From: Achromobacter pestifer | GTDB lineage: Bacteria; Pseudomonadota; Gammaproteobacteria; Burkholderiales; Burkholderiaceae_B | NCBI RefSeq assembly: GCF_013267355.1 | Contig: NZ_CP053985.1 | Location: 1,488,001 to 1,552,000 of the forward strand | Length of the DNA stretch: 64,000 bases | Reading direction: 5' to 3' | Shown: positions 1-8,776 of the stretch, piece by piece | Position numbering within the stretch: position 1 is the first letter of the stretch | Layout: each line of letters opens with the position of its first letter | Position numbers and translations under genes: made by a program | Notes under the pieces: model-generated | Told to the model about the DNA's origin: nothing | Databases searched by the model: none | Seen by the model: the letters and a program-made list of their open reading frames with translations, nothing else

Positions 1-2
1 TG

Positions 3-599
3 CGCCAGCGCATCCCGCATGCGCGCTGGCATGCGGTCGGCGTCTCGCTGGGCGGCAACGCGCTGCTCAAGTACCTGGGCGAACACCAGGAGGACACCGG
101 CTGGCTGACGGCCTGCGCGGGCGTTTCCGTGCCGCTGGACCTGGTGGCTTGCGGCAAGACCTTGTCCACCGGCATATTCAACCGCAGGGTCTACACCGGC
201 CATTTCCTGAAGACGCTCAAGCACAAGGTGCTGGAGAAGGCGCATCGCTATCCCGGCGCCGTCGACGTCATGCGCATCGCCCATGCACACGATCTGCGCG
301 AATTCGACGACACCTACACCGCGCCCATGCATGGCTTTCGCAATGCGCTGGATTACTGGACGCGCGCGTCCAGCAAGCCCTGGCTGCCCAAGATATCGGT
401 GCCCACACTGGCGCTCAATGCCCGCAACGATCCATTCGTGCCGGCCGCGTCGCTGCCCACGCCCGAGGAGTGCTCGTCCAGCATCCTGCTGCACCAGCCG
501 ACGGACGGCGGCCATGCCGGTTTTCCGACCGGCAGCTTCCCGGCCCACCTGAACTGGCTGCCGCAGCGGCTGGGACGCTTCTTCGAAACCGGCCAGTAG
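3..599 (+). CDS. YheT-type alpha/beta hydrolase, 5' end outside window
   Basis: This is the C-terminal 198 residues of an alpha/beta-hydrolase; the open frame runs in from the window edge, so the start is missing. The nucleophile elbow GVSLGGN lies about 15 codons in. The acid (NARNDPFVP) and the histidine (DGGHAGF) complete a Ser-Asp-His triad. The spacing and the ending with HLNWLPQRLGRFF fit the YheT/AB-hydrolase family of putative esterases, whose substrates are mostly unknown. It converges with the minus-strand protease gene 30 bases downstream. The family call is good; any substrate would be a guess. Confidence 0.8.
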   Translation, partial: RQRIPHARWHAVGVSLGGNALLKYLGEHQEDTGWLTACAGVSVPLDLVACGKTLSTGIFNRRVYTGHFLKTLKHKVLEKAHRYPGAVDVMRIAHAHDLREFDDTYTAPMHGFRNALDYWTRASSKPWLPKISVPTLALNARNDPFVPAASLPTPEECSSSILLHQPTDGGHAGFPTGSFPAHLNWLPQRLGRFFETGQ

Positions 600-629
600 G
601 GCGCGCCGGCGCCCTGCCCGGCCCGGCGC

Positions 630-2156
630 TCAGCCCGACTTGAAGCGTTCCAGCAACTGGCGCTCTTCGGCCAGCTTGTCCTTCACTTCCTTGATCTGCA
701 CGTCGATCTGCGACTGCTCGTAGAAGTCGGTGGACATGTTGCGCGCCTGCTGCAGCTGCGATTCCGCGGCGGCGTATGCGCCTGTCATGACGTAAAAGCG
801 CGCCTGGTCGCGGCGCGCGGCCACGGGCTTGCCGTTGCGGTCTTCGCTCTGCGCCAGCATCTGGTAGAGGCTGGGCTCGTCGCTGCCCCATTGCTTGATC
901 TTGGCCCGCAGGTATTCCTGCGCGTCGGCGTGGCGGCCGATGCTTTGCAGCGCCTGGGCGTAGGCGATGCCCAGGGCCCGATGGCCGGGCCAGCGCTTGG
1001 TGCCGGCCTGGGCCAGCTCCAGCGCCCGGGGGTATTCCTTGCGGGCCAGGGCGATATCCACGCTGAGCTTGGCCAGCTGGGCCGAGCTGCGGCCGTCCGC
1101 CGACGCCAGGTTCCAGTTGCGCTCGGCCTCCGCCAGGTTGTTGCGCTGGAACGCCTGCAGCGCCAGGCCGTAGTAGGCGGCCGATTTGCGCACGCCGGAC
1201 AGCGCCTGGGCCTCGTCCTGCAATTGCTGGCCAGCAGTGCGCAGGCTGACCGCGTCGCGGCCCTGCACCACGCGCATCTTGGCGCGTACGTACCAGAAGT
1301 CGTCGCTGTCCACGTGGCGAGCCACCGGGGACTGGTTGCGCACCCGGTTCTGCACGTCCGACATGCGCTCGATGGACAGCGGGTGGGTGCTGGCCCATGA
1401 GCCGCCGCCCGCGCCTTCGTTCAGGCGCGACGCGTTCATCAGGCGCCCGAACATCTGCGCCATGCCCTCGGCGTCATAGCCCGCCCTGGTCAGCATCTGC
1501 AGCCCGGCCCGGTCGGCCTCGCGTTCCGCGTCGCGGGAAAAGCCCAGTTGGCGGTTGATGGCCGCGGCCTGGCCGAATGCCGCCACGCCCACCGCCAGAT
1601 TGCCGCCCCCCCCGGCCAAGGCCGCCAGCAGCGCCCCCGCCAGGCTGGCCAGCATCAGCATGCTGTTCTGGTTCTGCTGGGTCATGCCGCGGGCGATGTG
1701 GCGCTGCACGACGTGGCCGATTTCGTGCGCCAGCACCGCGGCCAGCTCGGACTCGCTGGCCGAAGCCACGATCAGGCCGGTATTGACGCCGATGAAGCCG
1801 CCGGGCATGGCGAAGGCGTTGATTTCGGGGTCGCGCACGCCGAACATCTCGACCTCGGGGACCCCGCCGGGCGCGAAAGCCGCCAGCTTGCGCCCCATGG
1901 TGGTGAGGTATTGGCTGAGTTCGGAATCGTCGACATAGGTCGGATCGCGCCGCCCCTGGGCCATGATGGCCTCGCCCAGGCTGCGCTCCAGCGCGGGGGA
2001 CAGTTCGGCTGCGGAGGCCGCGCCCATCGACGGCAGGCCCACGGGCTGCGCCCAGGCGGAGATGGGGATGGCGGGCATGGCCAGGGCCACGGACAGCCCG
2101 ACGATTGCGCCCCGTTTCGCAATCGAGCAAATGGATGGCTTTTTCCTGCGGTTCAT
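630..2156 (-). CDS. M48-family periplasmic metalloprotease/chaperone, BepA-like
   Basis: A 508-residue protein with an N-terminal signal peptide ending near SAWA. It has an M48 zinc-protease domain with HEIGH at residues 144-148 and a likely third ligand in [11 protein letters not shown] near residue 212. The C-terminal half is Ala/Leu-rich and helical, as expected for TPR repeats. This is the architecture of BepA (YfgC), which helps LptD and outer-membrane protein assembly in the periplasm and degrades stalled substrates. The length (E. coli about 487) and order of parts fit. A glycine-rich loop around residues 180-187 ([11 protein letters not shown]) sits in the membrane-facing region. It is divergent from galU. 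Confidence 0.87.
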   Translation of the reverse strand: MNRRKKPSICSIAKRGAIVGLSVALAMPAIPISAWAQPVGLPSMGAASAAELSPALERSLGEAIMAQGRRDPTYVDDSELSQYLTTMGRKLAAFAPGGVPEVEMFGVRDPEINAFAMPGGFIGVNTGLIVASASESELAAVLAHEIGHVVQRHIARGMTQQNQNSMLMLASLAGALLAALAGGGGNLAVGVAAFGQAAAINRQLGFSRDAEREADRAGLQMLTRAGYDAEGMAQMFGRLMNASRLNEGAGGGSWASTHPLSIERMSDVQNRVRNQSPVARHVDSDDFWYVRAKMRVVQGRDAVSLRTAGQQLQDEAQALSGVRKSAAYYGLALQAFQRNNLAEAERNWNLASADGRSSAQLAKLSVDIALARKEYPRALELAQAGTKRWPGHRALGIAYAQALQSIGRHADAQEYLRAKIKQWGSDEPSLYQMLAQSEDRNGKPVAARRDQARFYVMTGAYAAAESQLQQARNMSTDFYEQSQIDVQIKEVKDKLAEERQLLERFKSG

Positions 2157-2213
2157 AAGCCTATGATAGCGATGCGCTTAAAATGTTTCATCGATAGCCC
2201 CAACGAGGTCTCA

Positions 2214-3065
2214 ATGCGTCCTGTCCGTAAAGCTGTTTTCCCTGTTGCCGGCATGGGTACGCGCTTCCTGCCCGCCACCAAGGCGATGCCCAAGGAAATG
2301 CTGCCCGTGGTCGACAAGCCGCTGATCCAATATGCCGTGGAAGAAGCCGTGGCCGCCGGGATCACCGATCTTATTTTCGTGACGGGACGCAACAAGCGCG
2401 CCATCGAAGACCACTTCGACTCGGCGCCGGAACTCGAATCGGACCTGGAAAGCAAGGGCAAGCACGAGCTTCTGGCCATGGTGCGGGGCATTCTACCCGC
2501 GCATGTGAATTGCCTCTATATCCGTCAGTCGGCTCCGCTGGGGCTGGGCCACGCGGTGCTGTCCGCCGCGCCCGCCGTGGGCGACGAACCCTTTGCCGTG
2601 CTGCTCGCCGACGACCTGATCGACTCCGACCTGCCGGCGCTCAAGCAGCTGATCGACGTGGCCGTGACGCAGAACGCCAGCGTGCTGGGCGTGCAGGACG
2701 TACCGCGCGCCGATACCCGCAAGTACGGCATCGTGGCCACCCGCCAGGGAGATGCCAGCGCCAATGGCCGCACGGAACGCGTCACCCATATCGTGGAAAA
2801 ACCCGATCCCGAAGCCGCGCCCTCGACGCTCGCCGTGGTCGGCCGGTACGTGCTGGAAGCCGCGATCTTCGACCACCTGCGCTCGACCAAGATGGGCGCC
2901 GGCAACGAGATCCAGCTGACCGACGGCATCGCCTCGCTGATGCGCGAGCGCGCCGTGTATGCGCACCGCTATGAAGGCGTGCGCTACGACTGCGGCAGCA
3001 AGGCCGGCATGTTCCAGGCCACCGTGGCCCTGGGCAAGAAGTATCACGGCCTGCTGCCGGAGTAG
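2214..3065 (+). CDS. galU: UTP--glucose-1-phosphate uridylyltransferase
   Basis: A 283-residue nucleotidyltransferase that makes UDP-glucose from UTP and glucose-1-phosphate, feeding LPS and exopolysaccharide synthesis. It opens with the family signature [18 protein letters not shown] followed by [15 protein letters not shown], and carries the ADDLID and [10 protein letters not shown] stretches typical of GalU. The frame is open further upstream, but the chosen ATG puts the Rossmann strand at residue 6 as in other GalU proteins, with a weak AGG nearby. It has its own intergenic region from the divergent BepA-like gene. Confidence 0.93.
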   Translation: MRPVRKAVFPVAGMGTRFLPATKAMPKEMLPVVDKPLIQYAVEEAVAAGITDLIFVTGRNKRAIEDHFDSAPELESDLESKGKHELLAMVRGILPAHVNCLYIRQSAPLGLGHAVLSAAPAVGDEPFAVLLADDLIDSDLPALKQLIDVAVTQNASVLGVQDVPRADTRKYGIVATRQGDASANGRTERVTHIVEKPDPEAAPSTLAVVGRYVLEAAIFDHLRSTKMGAGNEIQLTDGIASLMRERAVYAHRYEGVRYDCGSKAGMFQATVALGKKYHGLLPE

Positions 3066-3086
3066 CGGCAAGCCAGCGGTCCGCCC

Positions 3087-3953
3087 CTAGGCGGACGCCG
3101 CGCGGGCCTTGGCCCTGGCCCGCGCCTGCGCATCGCGATCCGCCTTGCGCAAACGTCCCTTCGCCGACAGGCGCATCAAGGTTCCCAGGGCCACCATCAG
3201 TCCGATAACCTCGACCAGCGCCGCCGGAATCCACATGGTCAGGCCGCCTATGGTCTGGTCGGTCTGGGCCGACATGGCGATGGCCCGGCCGCATAGCTCG
3301 AACAGCGGATAGATATCGCTTTCGGTGAAGGCGATGACCGCCCCCGCCACCATTTGCGGCAACATCGTCAGCACGGGCGAAATGACCCGGCCGCCCGGCG
3401 TCATGGCCGCGGGCGGCGCGGGCCTGCGGTCCAGGATCAGGTTCCAGTACATGAAACCGCTGATCACCACGGACCAGTTCATCAGGCGGTAGAGACGCCA
3501 GTCCAGCATGGAATAGAACTGCACCGACGGGATCAGCCAGACCAGCACCAGGAAGACGAACAGCGTCGGCACGAAGATCTTGTGCGTCAGCAGCGTCACC
3601 GTGGCGCGGCCGGCGCCGGTGCGCAGGAAGTCACGCAGCCGGATGCGCCAGCGCATGGGCAGACCCGCCCGCATCACCTGCCCCGGGAACGCCGCCATGA
3701 CCAGCAGCGGCCCCAGATGGTGCAGCACCAGATGCTGGATGCGGTGGATGAAGAACATGCGCTCGGCGTAGTAGTCCAGCCGGGTGTGCATGGACAGATA
3801 CAGCAGCGCCATGCCCGTCCAGAAGAGGATGCTGCGGGCGGCGGTCACGTGATGGACCTTTTGGCCGCGCACGAACAGCACGATGGCCACCAGGAAGGAG
3901 GCCACCAGCGTGGGAGAAAACTCCCAGGGTATGAGCCATTCGAGACTATCCAT
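3087..3953 (-). CDS. Cytochrome c oxidase assembly factor, caa3 CtaG-type membrane protein
   Basis: A 288-residue polytopic membrane protein with about seven hydrophobic helices and a basic C-terminal tail (KGRLRKADRDAQARARAKAR). The HRIQHLVLHHLGPLLV stretch, rich in histidines near a helix start, is typical of the caa3_CtaG family, which is linked to copper delivery or assembly of haem-copper oxidases. This is not the unrelated Cox11-type CtaG. I chose the ATG giving MDSLEWLIPWEF; an ATG three codons earlier (3962) and a GTG at 3998 are also in frame. No oxidase genes are adjacent here. Confidence 0.8.
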   Translation of the reverse strand: MDSLEWLIPWEFSPTLVASFLVAIVLFVRGQKVHHVTAARSILFWTGMALLYLSMHTRLDYYAERMFFIHRIQHLVLHHLGPLLVMAAFPGQVMRAGLPMRWRIRLRDFLRTGAGRATVTLLTHKIFVPTLFVFLVLVWLIPSVQFYSMLDWRLYRLMNWSVVISGFMYWNLILDRRPAPPAAMTPGGRVISPVLTMLPQMVAGAVIAFTESDIYPLFELCGRAIAMSAQTDQTIGGLTMWIPAALVEVIGLMVALGTLMRLSAKGRLRKADRDAQARARAKARAASA

Positions 3954-4049
3954 GCAAACCATCCGGAAAACGTCGGGGCTGTACGGGGACGGGCGCACTG
4001 CGCCGCACCCGCCGATTGTAGTTGACCCTGCCCCGCCCTGCCCCGGCGC

Positions 4050-5153
4050 TCAGAAACGGTGCGAAATGCCCGTGCCCACGCGCGTGGTGTGCGAATGGGC
4101 AGGATCGAACTGGTCGTCCAGCGTGTAGTTCGACGCATAGCCGGCAAAGGCATAGAGCGTCGTGCGCGGGGACAGGCCGTAGGTATAGCCCAGCGTCATC
4201 ACCTGCGCATTGCGCGCCGTCATGCCGTTGTCCCAATGCCAGTCCGGGTGCGCCAGCGACCATTGCAGCAGCACGGCGCCAGGCCCGACCGGCACGCTGG
4301 CGCCGACCAGCCAGGCATTGACCGTGCCGCCGCGCACGAAGGCCGCCGGCCCCAGGCCCAGACCCAGCCCGTCCGGATCGCCGCCGTCCAGGCCGACGTC
4401 GCCGTTGCGCTGGCGCGACCAGGCCAGGGACAGTTTCAGCACCTCGAAATCGTAGGAGACGCCCAACTGCACCGCCTGCGGCCGGCCGTTGCTGCCCGGC
4501 GGCGCATCGGCCAGGCGCAGTTGGTCCCAGGTGGCGACCGCCAGCAACGGCCCGTCCTCGTACTTCACACCCAGGCTGAGCGCGCGATTGTTGTTGGCGG
4601 TACGGAAGCGGTTGCCGTCGTCGGCGTCGAAGGAATAGCCGATGCCGGCCTGAAACCCCTGCCAGACCGGGGTGTAGTAATTGACCAGGTTGCTGAACTG
4701 GTAGTTGTCGGACGCCTTGAAGGTAGCGCCCATGCCCATTTCCTTCCAGGACGCGATTTCCAGGGAATTGCCGTAGACCTGGCCTATCGTGTGCTGGCGC
4801 CCCAGCCGCAATTCTCCATAGCTGTCATGGCCCAGGCCGACCCAGGCGGCGTAGTTGAAGAGGCGGTCGTCGTCAGCCCGCTTGCCCGATGAGGGATCGA
4901 AGCCGCTTTCCAGCTGAAACCGGGCGCTCCAGCCCCCGCCCATGTCTTCCGCCCCCGTCATGCCCCACAGCGAGTCGGTCAACCCGCCGTTGAGCAGCCC
5001 GCTATGGCTGCCCTGCCCCGAGACCGTGGTAATGGCCACGCCCGCGTCCACCACGCCATACAGTCTCAGCCCCTGTGCGGTATCGGCGCCACGCGCCGCC
5101 AGGGGAAGGGCCAGGCCCGCCGCCATCAGCGCGGCAAAAGTAGCGATTCTCAT
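4050..5153 (-). CDS. Gram-negative trimeric porin
   Basis: A 367-residue outer-membrane porin of the betaproteobacterial general-porin family. It has a clear signal peptide (MRIATFAALMAAGLALPLAARGA), then LRLYGVVDAGV, the usual first beta strand. GRQHTIG and alternating amphipathic strands follow, and the C-terminal residue is Phe (GISHRF), the signal for BAM-mediated insertion. The start is fixed by a strong AGGAG seven bases upstream; the longer in-frame extension has no such site. It lies just downstream of mgtA on the same strand with a 52-base gap, so some read-through is possible, though the functions are not obviously linked. Confidence 0.9.
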   Translation of the reverse strand: MRIATFAALMAAGLALPLAARGADTAQGLRLYGVVDAGVAITTVSGQGSHSGLLNGGLTDSLWGMTGAEDMGGGWSARFQLESGFDPSSGKRADDDRLFNYAAWVGLGHDSYGELRLGRQHTIGQVYGNSLEIASWKEMGMGATFKASDNYQFSNLVNYYTPVWQGFQAGIGYSFDADDGNRFRTANNNRALSLGVKYEDGPLLAVATWDQLRLADAPPGSNGRPQAVQLGVSYDFEVLKLSLAWSRQRNGDVGLDGGDPDGLGLGLGPAAFVRGGTVNAWLVGASVPVGPGAVLLQWSLAHPDWHWDNGMTARNAQVMTLGYTYGLSPRTTLYAFAGYASNYTLDDQFDPAHSHTTRVGTGISHRF

Positions 5154-5205
5154 GTGTTTCTCCTGATTGCCCGGCGGGCTTGCGCCCGCCGCGGGCCTCA
5201 TCTAC

Positions 5206-8004
5206 TTATTGCCAGCCGTAGCGGCGGACCCAGATTCCCTTCAGCAACTGCGTCAGCGTGCAGTAGGCCAACAGGATGCCGACCAGCCAGGGGAAGTAGC
5301 TCCACGGCAGCGCCTGCAGCTGGAGATACTCGGCCAAGGGCGAGAACGGCAGCAGCAGCCCCATCACCACCACCATCAAGGTCATGCCCATCAGCGGCCA
5401 GGCGGCGCGGCTTTGCAGGAACGGGATCTTGCGCGTGCGGATCATATGGACGATGAGCGTCTGCGACAACAGGCCTTCGACGAACCAGCCCGACTGGAAC
5501 AGCGTCTGATGTTCGGTCGAGTTGGCCTGGAAAACGTACCACATGAGCGCATAGGTAGCGATGTCGAACAAGGAGCTTATCGGGCCAAAGAACACCATGA
5601 AGCGGCCCAGTCCGTCCGGGTCCCATTGCTGGGGCTTCTTCAACAGCTCTTCGTCGACATTGTCGAACGGAATCGCCGTCTGGGAAATGTCGTACATCAA
5701 GTTCTGCACCAGCAGATGGATGGGCAGCATGGGCAGGAACGGCAGGAAGGCGCTGGCCACCAGGACCGAGAAGACGTTGCCGAAATTCGAGCTGGCCGTC
5801 ATCTTCAGGTACTTGAGCATGTTGCAGAAGGTCTTGCGGCCTTCGATGACGCCGTCCTCCAGCACCATCAGGCTCTTTTCCAGCAGGATGATGTCCGCGG
5901 CCTCTTTCGAGATATCGACCGCCGAATCCACGGAAATGCCCACGTCCGCCGCCCGCAGGGCCGGCGCATCGTTGATGCCGTCGCCCATGAAGCCCACCGT
6001 ATTGCCCTGCGCCCGCAGGCTGCGCACGATGCGTTCCTTGTGGGCCGGCGTCAGGCGGGCGAAGACGTTGGCCTCGCGCACGGCCGCGGCCAGTTGCGCC
6101 TCGTCCATCGCCTCGATCTCGGCGCCCAGGTAGACCTTGCGCACCTCGAAATCCACCTCGCGGCAGACCTTCTGCGTCACTAGCTCGACGTCGCCGGTCA
6201 GCACCTTCACTTCGATGCCGGAGTCCTTGAGCGCCTTCAGCGCCGGGGCGGTGGATTCCTTCGGAGGATCCAGGAAAGCCATGTACCCGACCAGCACCAG
6301 GTCGGATTCGTCGGCAACGCCATAGGTTTGCTGGGTGGGCGGCAGTTCCTTGACGCCGACCGCGATCACGCGCAGGCCGTCGCGGTTCAGGTCCGCCGTC
6401 ACCCGGCGGATGTCGGCCCGGCGGGCATCGGTCAGCAGATGTTCTTCATGGCCCACGCGCAGGCGGGTGCAGACCGCCAGCATCTCTTCCAGCGCGCCCT
6501 TGCAGATCAATTCGTGGTGTTCGCGGCCGTTCTCGGTTTCGTTGACCACCACCGACATGCGGCGCCGGGAGAAGTCGAAGGGGATCTCGTCGACCTTGCG
6601 GTACTTGGCCGCCAGATCCAGCTTGCGCTCGACCTCGGCGTGCTGCAGCACCGCCACGTCCAGCAGATTCTTCAAACCGGTCTGGTAGTAGCTGTTGAGA
6701 TAGGCGTAGGCCAGCACGTCGTCGCTGCTGGCGCCGTAGACGTCGGTGTGGCGCTCCAGCACAATGCGGTCCTGGGTCAGGGTGCCGGTCTTGTCGGTGC
6801 ACAGCACGTTCATCGCGCCCAGGTTCTGGATGGCGTCCAGCCGCTTGACCACCACCTTGCGGCGCGACATGCGCACGGCGCCCTTGGCCAGCGTGGCCGT
6901 GACGATCATGGGCAGCATTTCGGGCGTCAGGCCCACGGCGATGGCCAGCGCAAACAGCAGCGCCTCCATCCAGTCGCCCTTGGTAAAGCCGTTGATCAGC
7001 ATGACGATGGGCGCCATGACCAGCATGAAACGGATCAGCACCCAGCTCACGCGGTTGATGCCCTGCTGGAACTGGGTCGGCGCGCGATTGGTCTGCGTGA
7101 CGCGCCCGGCCAACTGGCCGAAATAGCTGCGCGAACCCGTGGCCACCACCAGGGCGCTGCCCGAACCGCTGACCACGTTGGTGCCCATGAACGCCATGTT
7201 CTCCAGTTCCAGCGCGTTGGCGGTCTCGCCGCGCTGCGTGGCGTATTTTTCGACGGGCAGGGATTCGCCCGTCAGCGCGGCCTGCGCGATGAACAGATCC
7301 TTGGCATTCAGGATGCGGCAGTCGGCGGGGATCATGTCGCCCGCGGACAGCAGCACCACGTCGCCCGGCACCAGCTCCGCCAGCGGCACCTCGATCTGCC
7401 GCGAGCCGCTGGCATGCAGCGCCACGCCGAAGTAGCGCCGGGCGTCGCCTTCGGCCTCGGTTGCGGGGTCGCTGCGCAGCACGGTGGCGGTGTTCTGCAC
7501 CATGGCCTTGAGCGCCTCGGCGGCGCGGCTGGAGCGCTGTTCCTGCGCAAAGCGCAGCACGGTGGAAATGAGCACCATGGCGCCGATGATGAAGACCGCC
7601 GTCCAGGACTGGTCGTCAGGCACGGCCATGCGCACGTCGGTGAGCCAGGACAGCGCCGCCAGCGCGGTCAGGAGCAGATTGAACGGATTGCGGTAGGACA
7701 GCCAGAGGTGGGAGTACCAGGGCAGCGGCTTTTCGTGGTCGACCTCGTTGGCGCCGTAGCGTTCGCGCGCGCTCTGGGCCTGGGCCTCCGACAGTCCGCC
7801 GCGGCTGCTGCCGAACAGGGCGAACAAGGCGCCGAAACCCATGCGCGACAGGTCCAGCGTCTGGCGATTGGCATGGCGGGCGGTATCGGAGGACGCGGCG
7901 GCGGCCGTGGCGCCGCGCTCGGGCATGGGCGAACGGCGAAAGTGTCTTGCGCTATGGCGCAGGCCCGCCGCCGACGTAAAGAAGGACTTGAGAAACTTGA
8001 ACAT
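5206..8004 (-). CDS. mgtA: Magnesium-translocating P-type ATPase
   Basis: A 932-residue P3B-type ATPase that imports Mg2+. It contains the actuator-domain TGES, the phosphorylation site CTDKTGTLTQD near residue 400, MGDGINDAPALRAADVG in the P-domain, and the expected M1-M10 membrane segments. The N-terminus is about 35 residues longer than in E. coli and rich in Ala/Arg. The start is set by GGAG eight bases upstream; the frame stays open further upstream but without a site. It is preceded by a 327-base leader holding a short proline-rich ORF and alternative stems, and by an MgtC-C-terminal-like gene. Together these suggest Mg2+-responsive control. Confidence 0.93.
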   Translation of the reverse strand: MFKFLKSFFTSAAGLRHSARHFRRSPMPERGATAAAASSDTARHANRQTLDLSRMGFGALFALFGSSRGGLSEAQAQSARERYGANEVDHEKPLPWYSHLWLSYRNPFNLLLTALAALSWLTDVRMAVPDDQSWTAVFIIGAMVLISTVLRFAQEQRSSRAAEALKAMVQNTATVLRSDPATEAEGDARRYFGVALHASGSRQIEVPLAELVPGDVVLLSAGDMIPADCRILNAKDLFIAQAALTGESLPVEKYATQRGETANALELENMAFMGTNVVSGSGSALVVATGSRSYFGQLAGRVTQTNRAPTQFQQGINRVSWVLIRFMLVMAPIVMLINGFTKGDWMEALLFALAIAVGLTPEMLPMIVTATLAKGAVRMSRRKVVVKRLDAIQNLGAMNVLCTDKTGTLTQDRIVLERHTDVYGASSDDVLAYAYLNSYYQTGLKNLLDVAVLQHAEVERKLDLAAKYRKVDEIPFDFSRRRMSVVVNETENGREHHELICKGALEEMLAVCTRLRVGHEEHLLTDARRADIRRVTADLNRDGLRVIAVGVKELPPTQQTYGVADESDLVLVGYMAFLDPPKESTAPALKALKDSGIEVKVLTGDVELVTQKVCREVDFEVRKVYLGAEIEAMDEAQLAAAVREANVFARLTPAHKERIVRSLRAQGNTVGFMGDGINDAPALRAADVGISVDSAVDISKEAADIILLEKSLMVLEDGVIEGRKTFCNMLKYLKMTASSNFGNVFSVLVASAFLPFLPMLPIHLLVQNLMYDISQTAIPFDNVDEELLKKPQQWDPDGLGRFMVFFGPISSLFDIATYALMWYVFQANSTEHQTLFQSGWFVEGLLSQTLIVHMIRTRKIPFLQSRAAWPLMGMTLMVVVMGLLLPFSPLAEYLQLQALPWSYFPWLVGILLAYCTLTQLLKGIWVRRYGWQ

Positions 8005-8288
8005 TGGAGTGCTCCGGTTGTACGTGTAGTTGTCGGAGACACGGACGACCCTGCCCTCTGCTGCCCGCGCGCAGGCAGCAGCGGTCCGCGGCTTTCGCAC
8101 AGAAAGCCGTCAACCCGCCGCATACAGGCGTGCGCAGGCACCGGAGCAATGTTGCCGGTATCCGGATCGCATGGAATGCGCCGGGTGCGGAAAACGGAAG
8201 GGAGCTAGCGGGGGAATCGGTACCGGCGGCGGAAGCACACGCAACGTGGGCCAGGCCGGTGATTCTTGGCTGCGGACTCCGTACGGGC

Positions 8289-8340
8289 CAGGATGGCTAT
8301 CCTGCCTGTCGGCTCGCAGCGAGTGGACAGGTCAGGCAGG
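8289..8340 (-). promoter_or_regulatory. Alternative RNA stems in the mgtA leader (putative attenuator)
   Basis: On the minus-strand transcript the last codons of the leader ORF (8340-8333, CCTGCCTG) can pair perfectly with 8308-8301 (CAGGCAGG). That pairing excludes two local hairpins: CCTGTC at 8331-8326 with GACAGG at 8310-8305, and CAGGAT at 8304-8299 with ATCCTG at 8294-8289. A ribosome at the leader stop codon would block the first pairing and favour the two local hairpins. This is the geometry of a translation-coupled attenuator. The pairings are directly visible; the regulatory role is inferred. I see no clear U-tract, so termination might be Rho-dependent. Confidence 0.5.
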
Positions 8341-8397
8341 CATGCCGGCGCCGCGCACTGGGCGCAATCGAGGCTCGGGGTCTAAGGCACTGGGCAT
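8332..8397 (-). CDS. MgtL-like proline-rich leader peptide of mgtA
   Basis: A 21-codon ORF beginning MPSALDPEPRLR and ending GMPA, with AGGAG six bases before its ATG. It sits 327 bases upstream of mgtA and 28 bases after the MgtC-C-terminal-like gene. The enterobacterial mgtA leader peptide MgtL is also short, contains alternating acidic residue-proline (EPDP) and is followed by Arg residues. Those residues destabilise the ribosome at low Mg2+ or stall it when proline is scarce. Here DPEPR gives the same pattern. The ORF and its Shine-Dalgarno site are visible; the equivalence to MgtL is by analogy of position and composition, since the sequences are too short for a homology claim. Confidence 0.6.
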   Translation of the reverse strand: MPSALDPEPRLRPVRGAGMPA

Positions 8398-8425
8398 GAT
8401 CTCTCCTGTGGAAGAAAGGGCGGCT

Positions 8426-8776
8426 TCAGGCCAGCGCGGCCTGCGTGGCCGGCGTGGTCTGGGTGCCGAAATGCACGTGGCGCACGGCGGGATTGGCGCT
8501 CAGGCGGCGCGCCTGCGACATCAGTTCGCCCCGCAGTTCCGGGGGGCAATTGACGGTGATGCAGGCCGACGCCATGCCGGGATCCTGGCCCTGGTCGATC
8601 TGCACCTGCGAGACGTCCAGGCCGGCGGCGCTGAAGTCCAGGCAGATCTGCTTGCGCAAGGCGCCTAGTTCGTCGCGCGGACAGATGACCGTCAGGCGCG
8701 AAGTGCCGCGGCGGCGGCCCAGGGCGGTGGCGCGGTCCACGCCGGCGCGGCGTAGGAACAAGTCGAAGAAACGCAT
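8426..8776 (-). CDS. Small soluble protein resembling the C-terminal ACT-like domain of MgtC
   Basis: A 116-residue protein with no membrane segment. After a basic N-terminus (MRFFDLFLRRAG) it shows a beta-alpha-beta pattern: RLTVICPRDELGALRKQIC, then VSQVQID, ITVNCPPELRGELM and VRHVHFG. That is consistent with a ferredoxin/ACT-like fold as found behind the membrane domain of MgtC/SapB proteins. The start is fixed by GGAGG five bases upstream. It lies 28 bases before the leader ORF and is co-directional with mgtA, so it is probably the first gene of the Mg2+ operon. The MgtC relationship is my inference from sequence style and context; otherwise it would be a hypothetical protein. Confidence 0.7.
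   Translation of the reverse strand: MRFFDLFLRRAGVDRATALGRRRGTSRLTVICPRDELGALRKQICLDFSAAGLDVSQVQIDQGQDPGMASACITVNCPPELRGELMSQARRLSANPAVRHVHFGTQTTPATQAALA

Noticed and set aside
415..1398. Long reading frames opposite or out of frame with real genes, such as this one over the BepA-like gene
   Set aside because: High-GC shadow frames with Arg/Ala/Gly/Pro-rich translations and no domain signals; the in-frame gene is unambiguous.
3079..3096. GTCCGCC-CCTA-GGCGGAC hairpin between galU and the CtaG-like gene as a terminator
   Set aside because: The stem is perfect but there is no T-tract on either strand, and it overlaps the stop codon of the converging gene.
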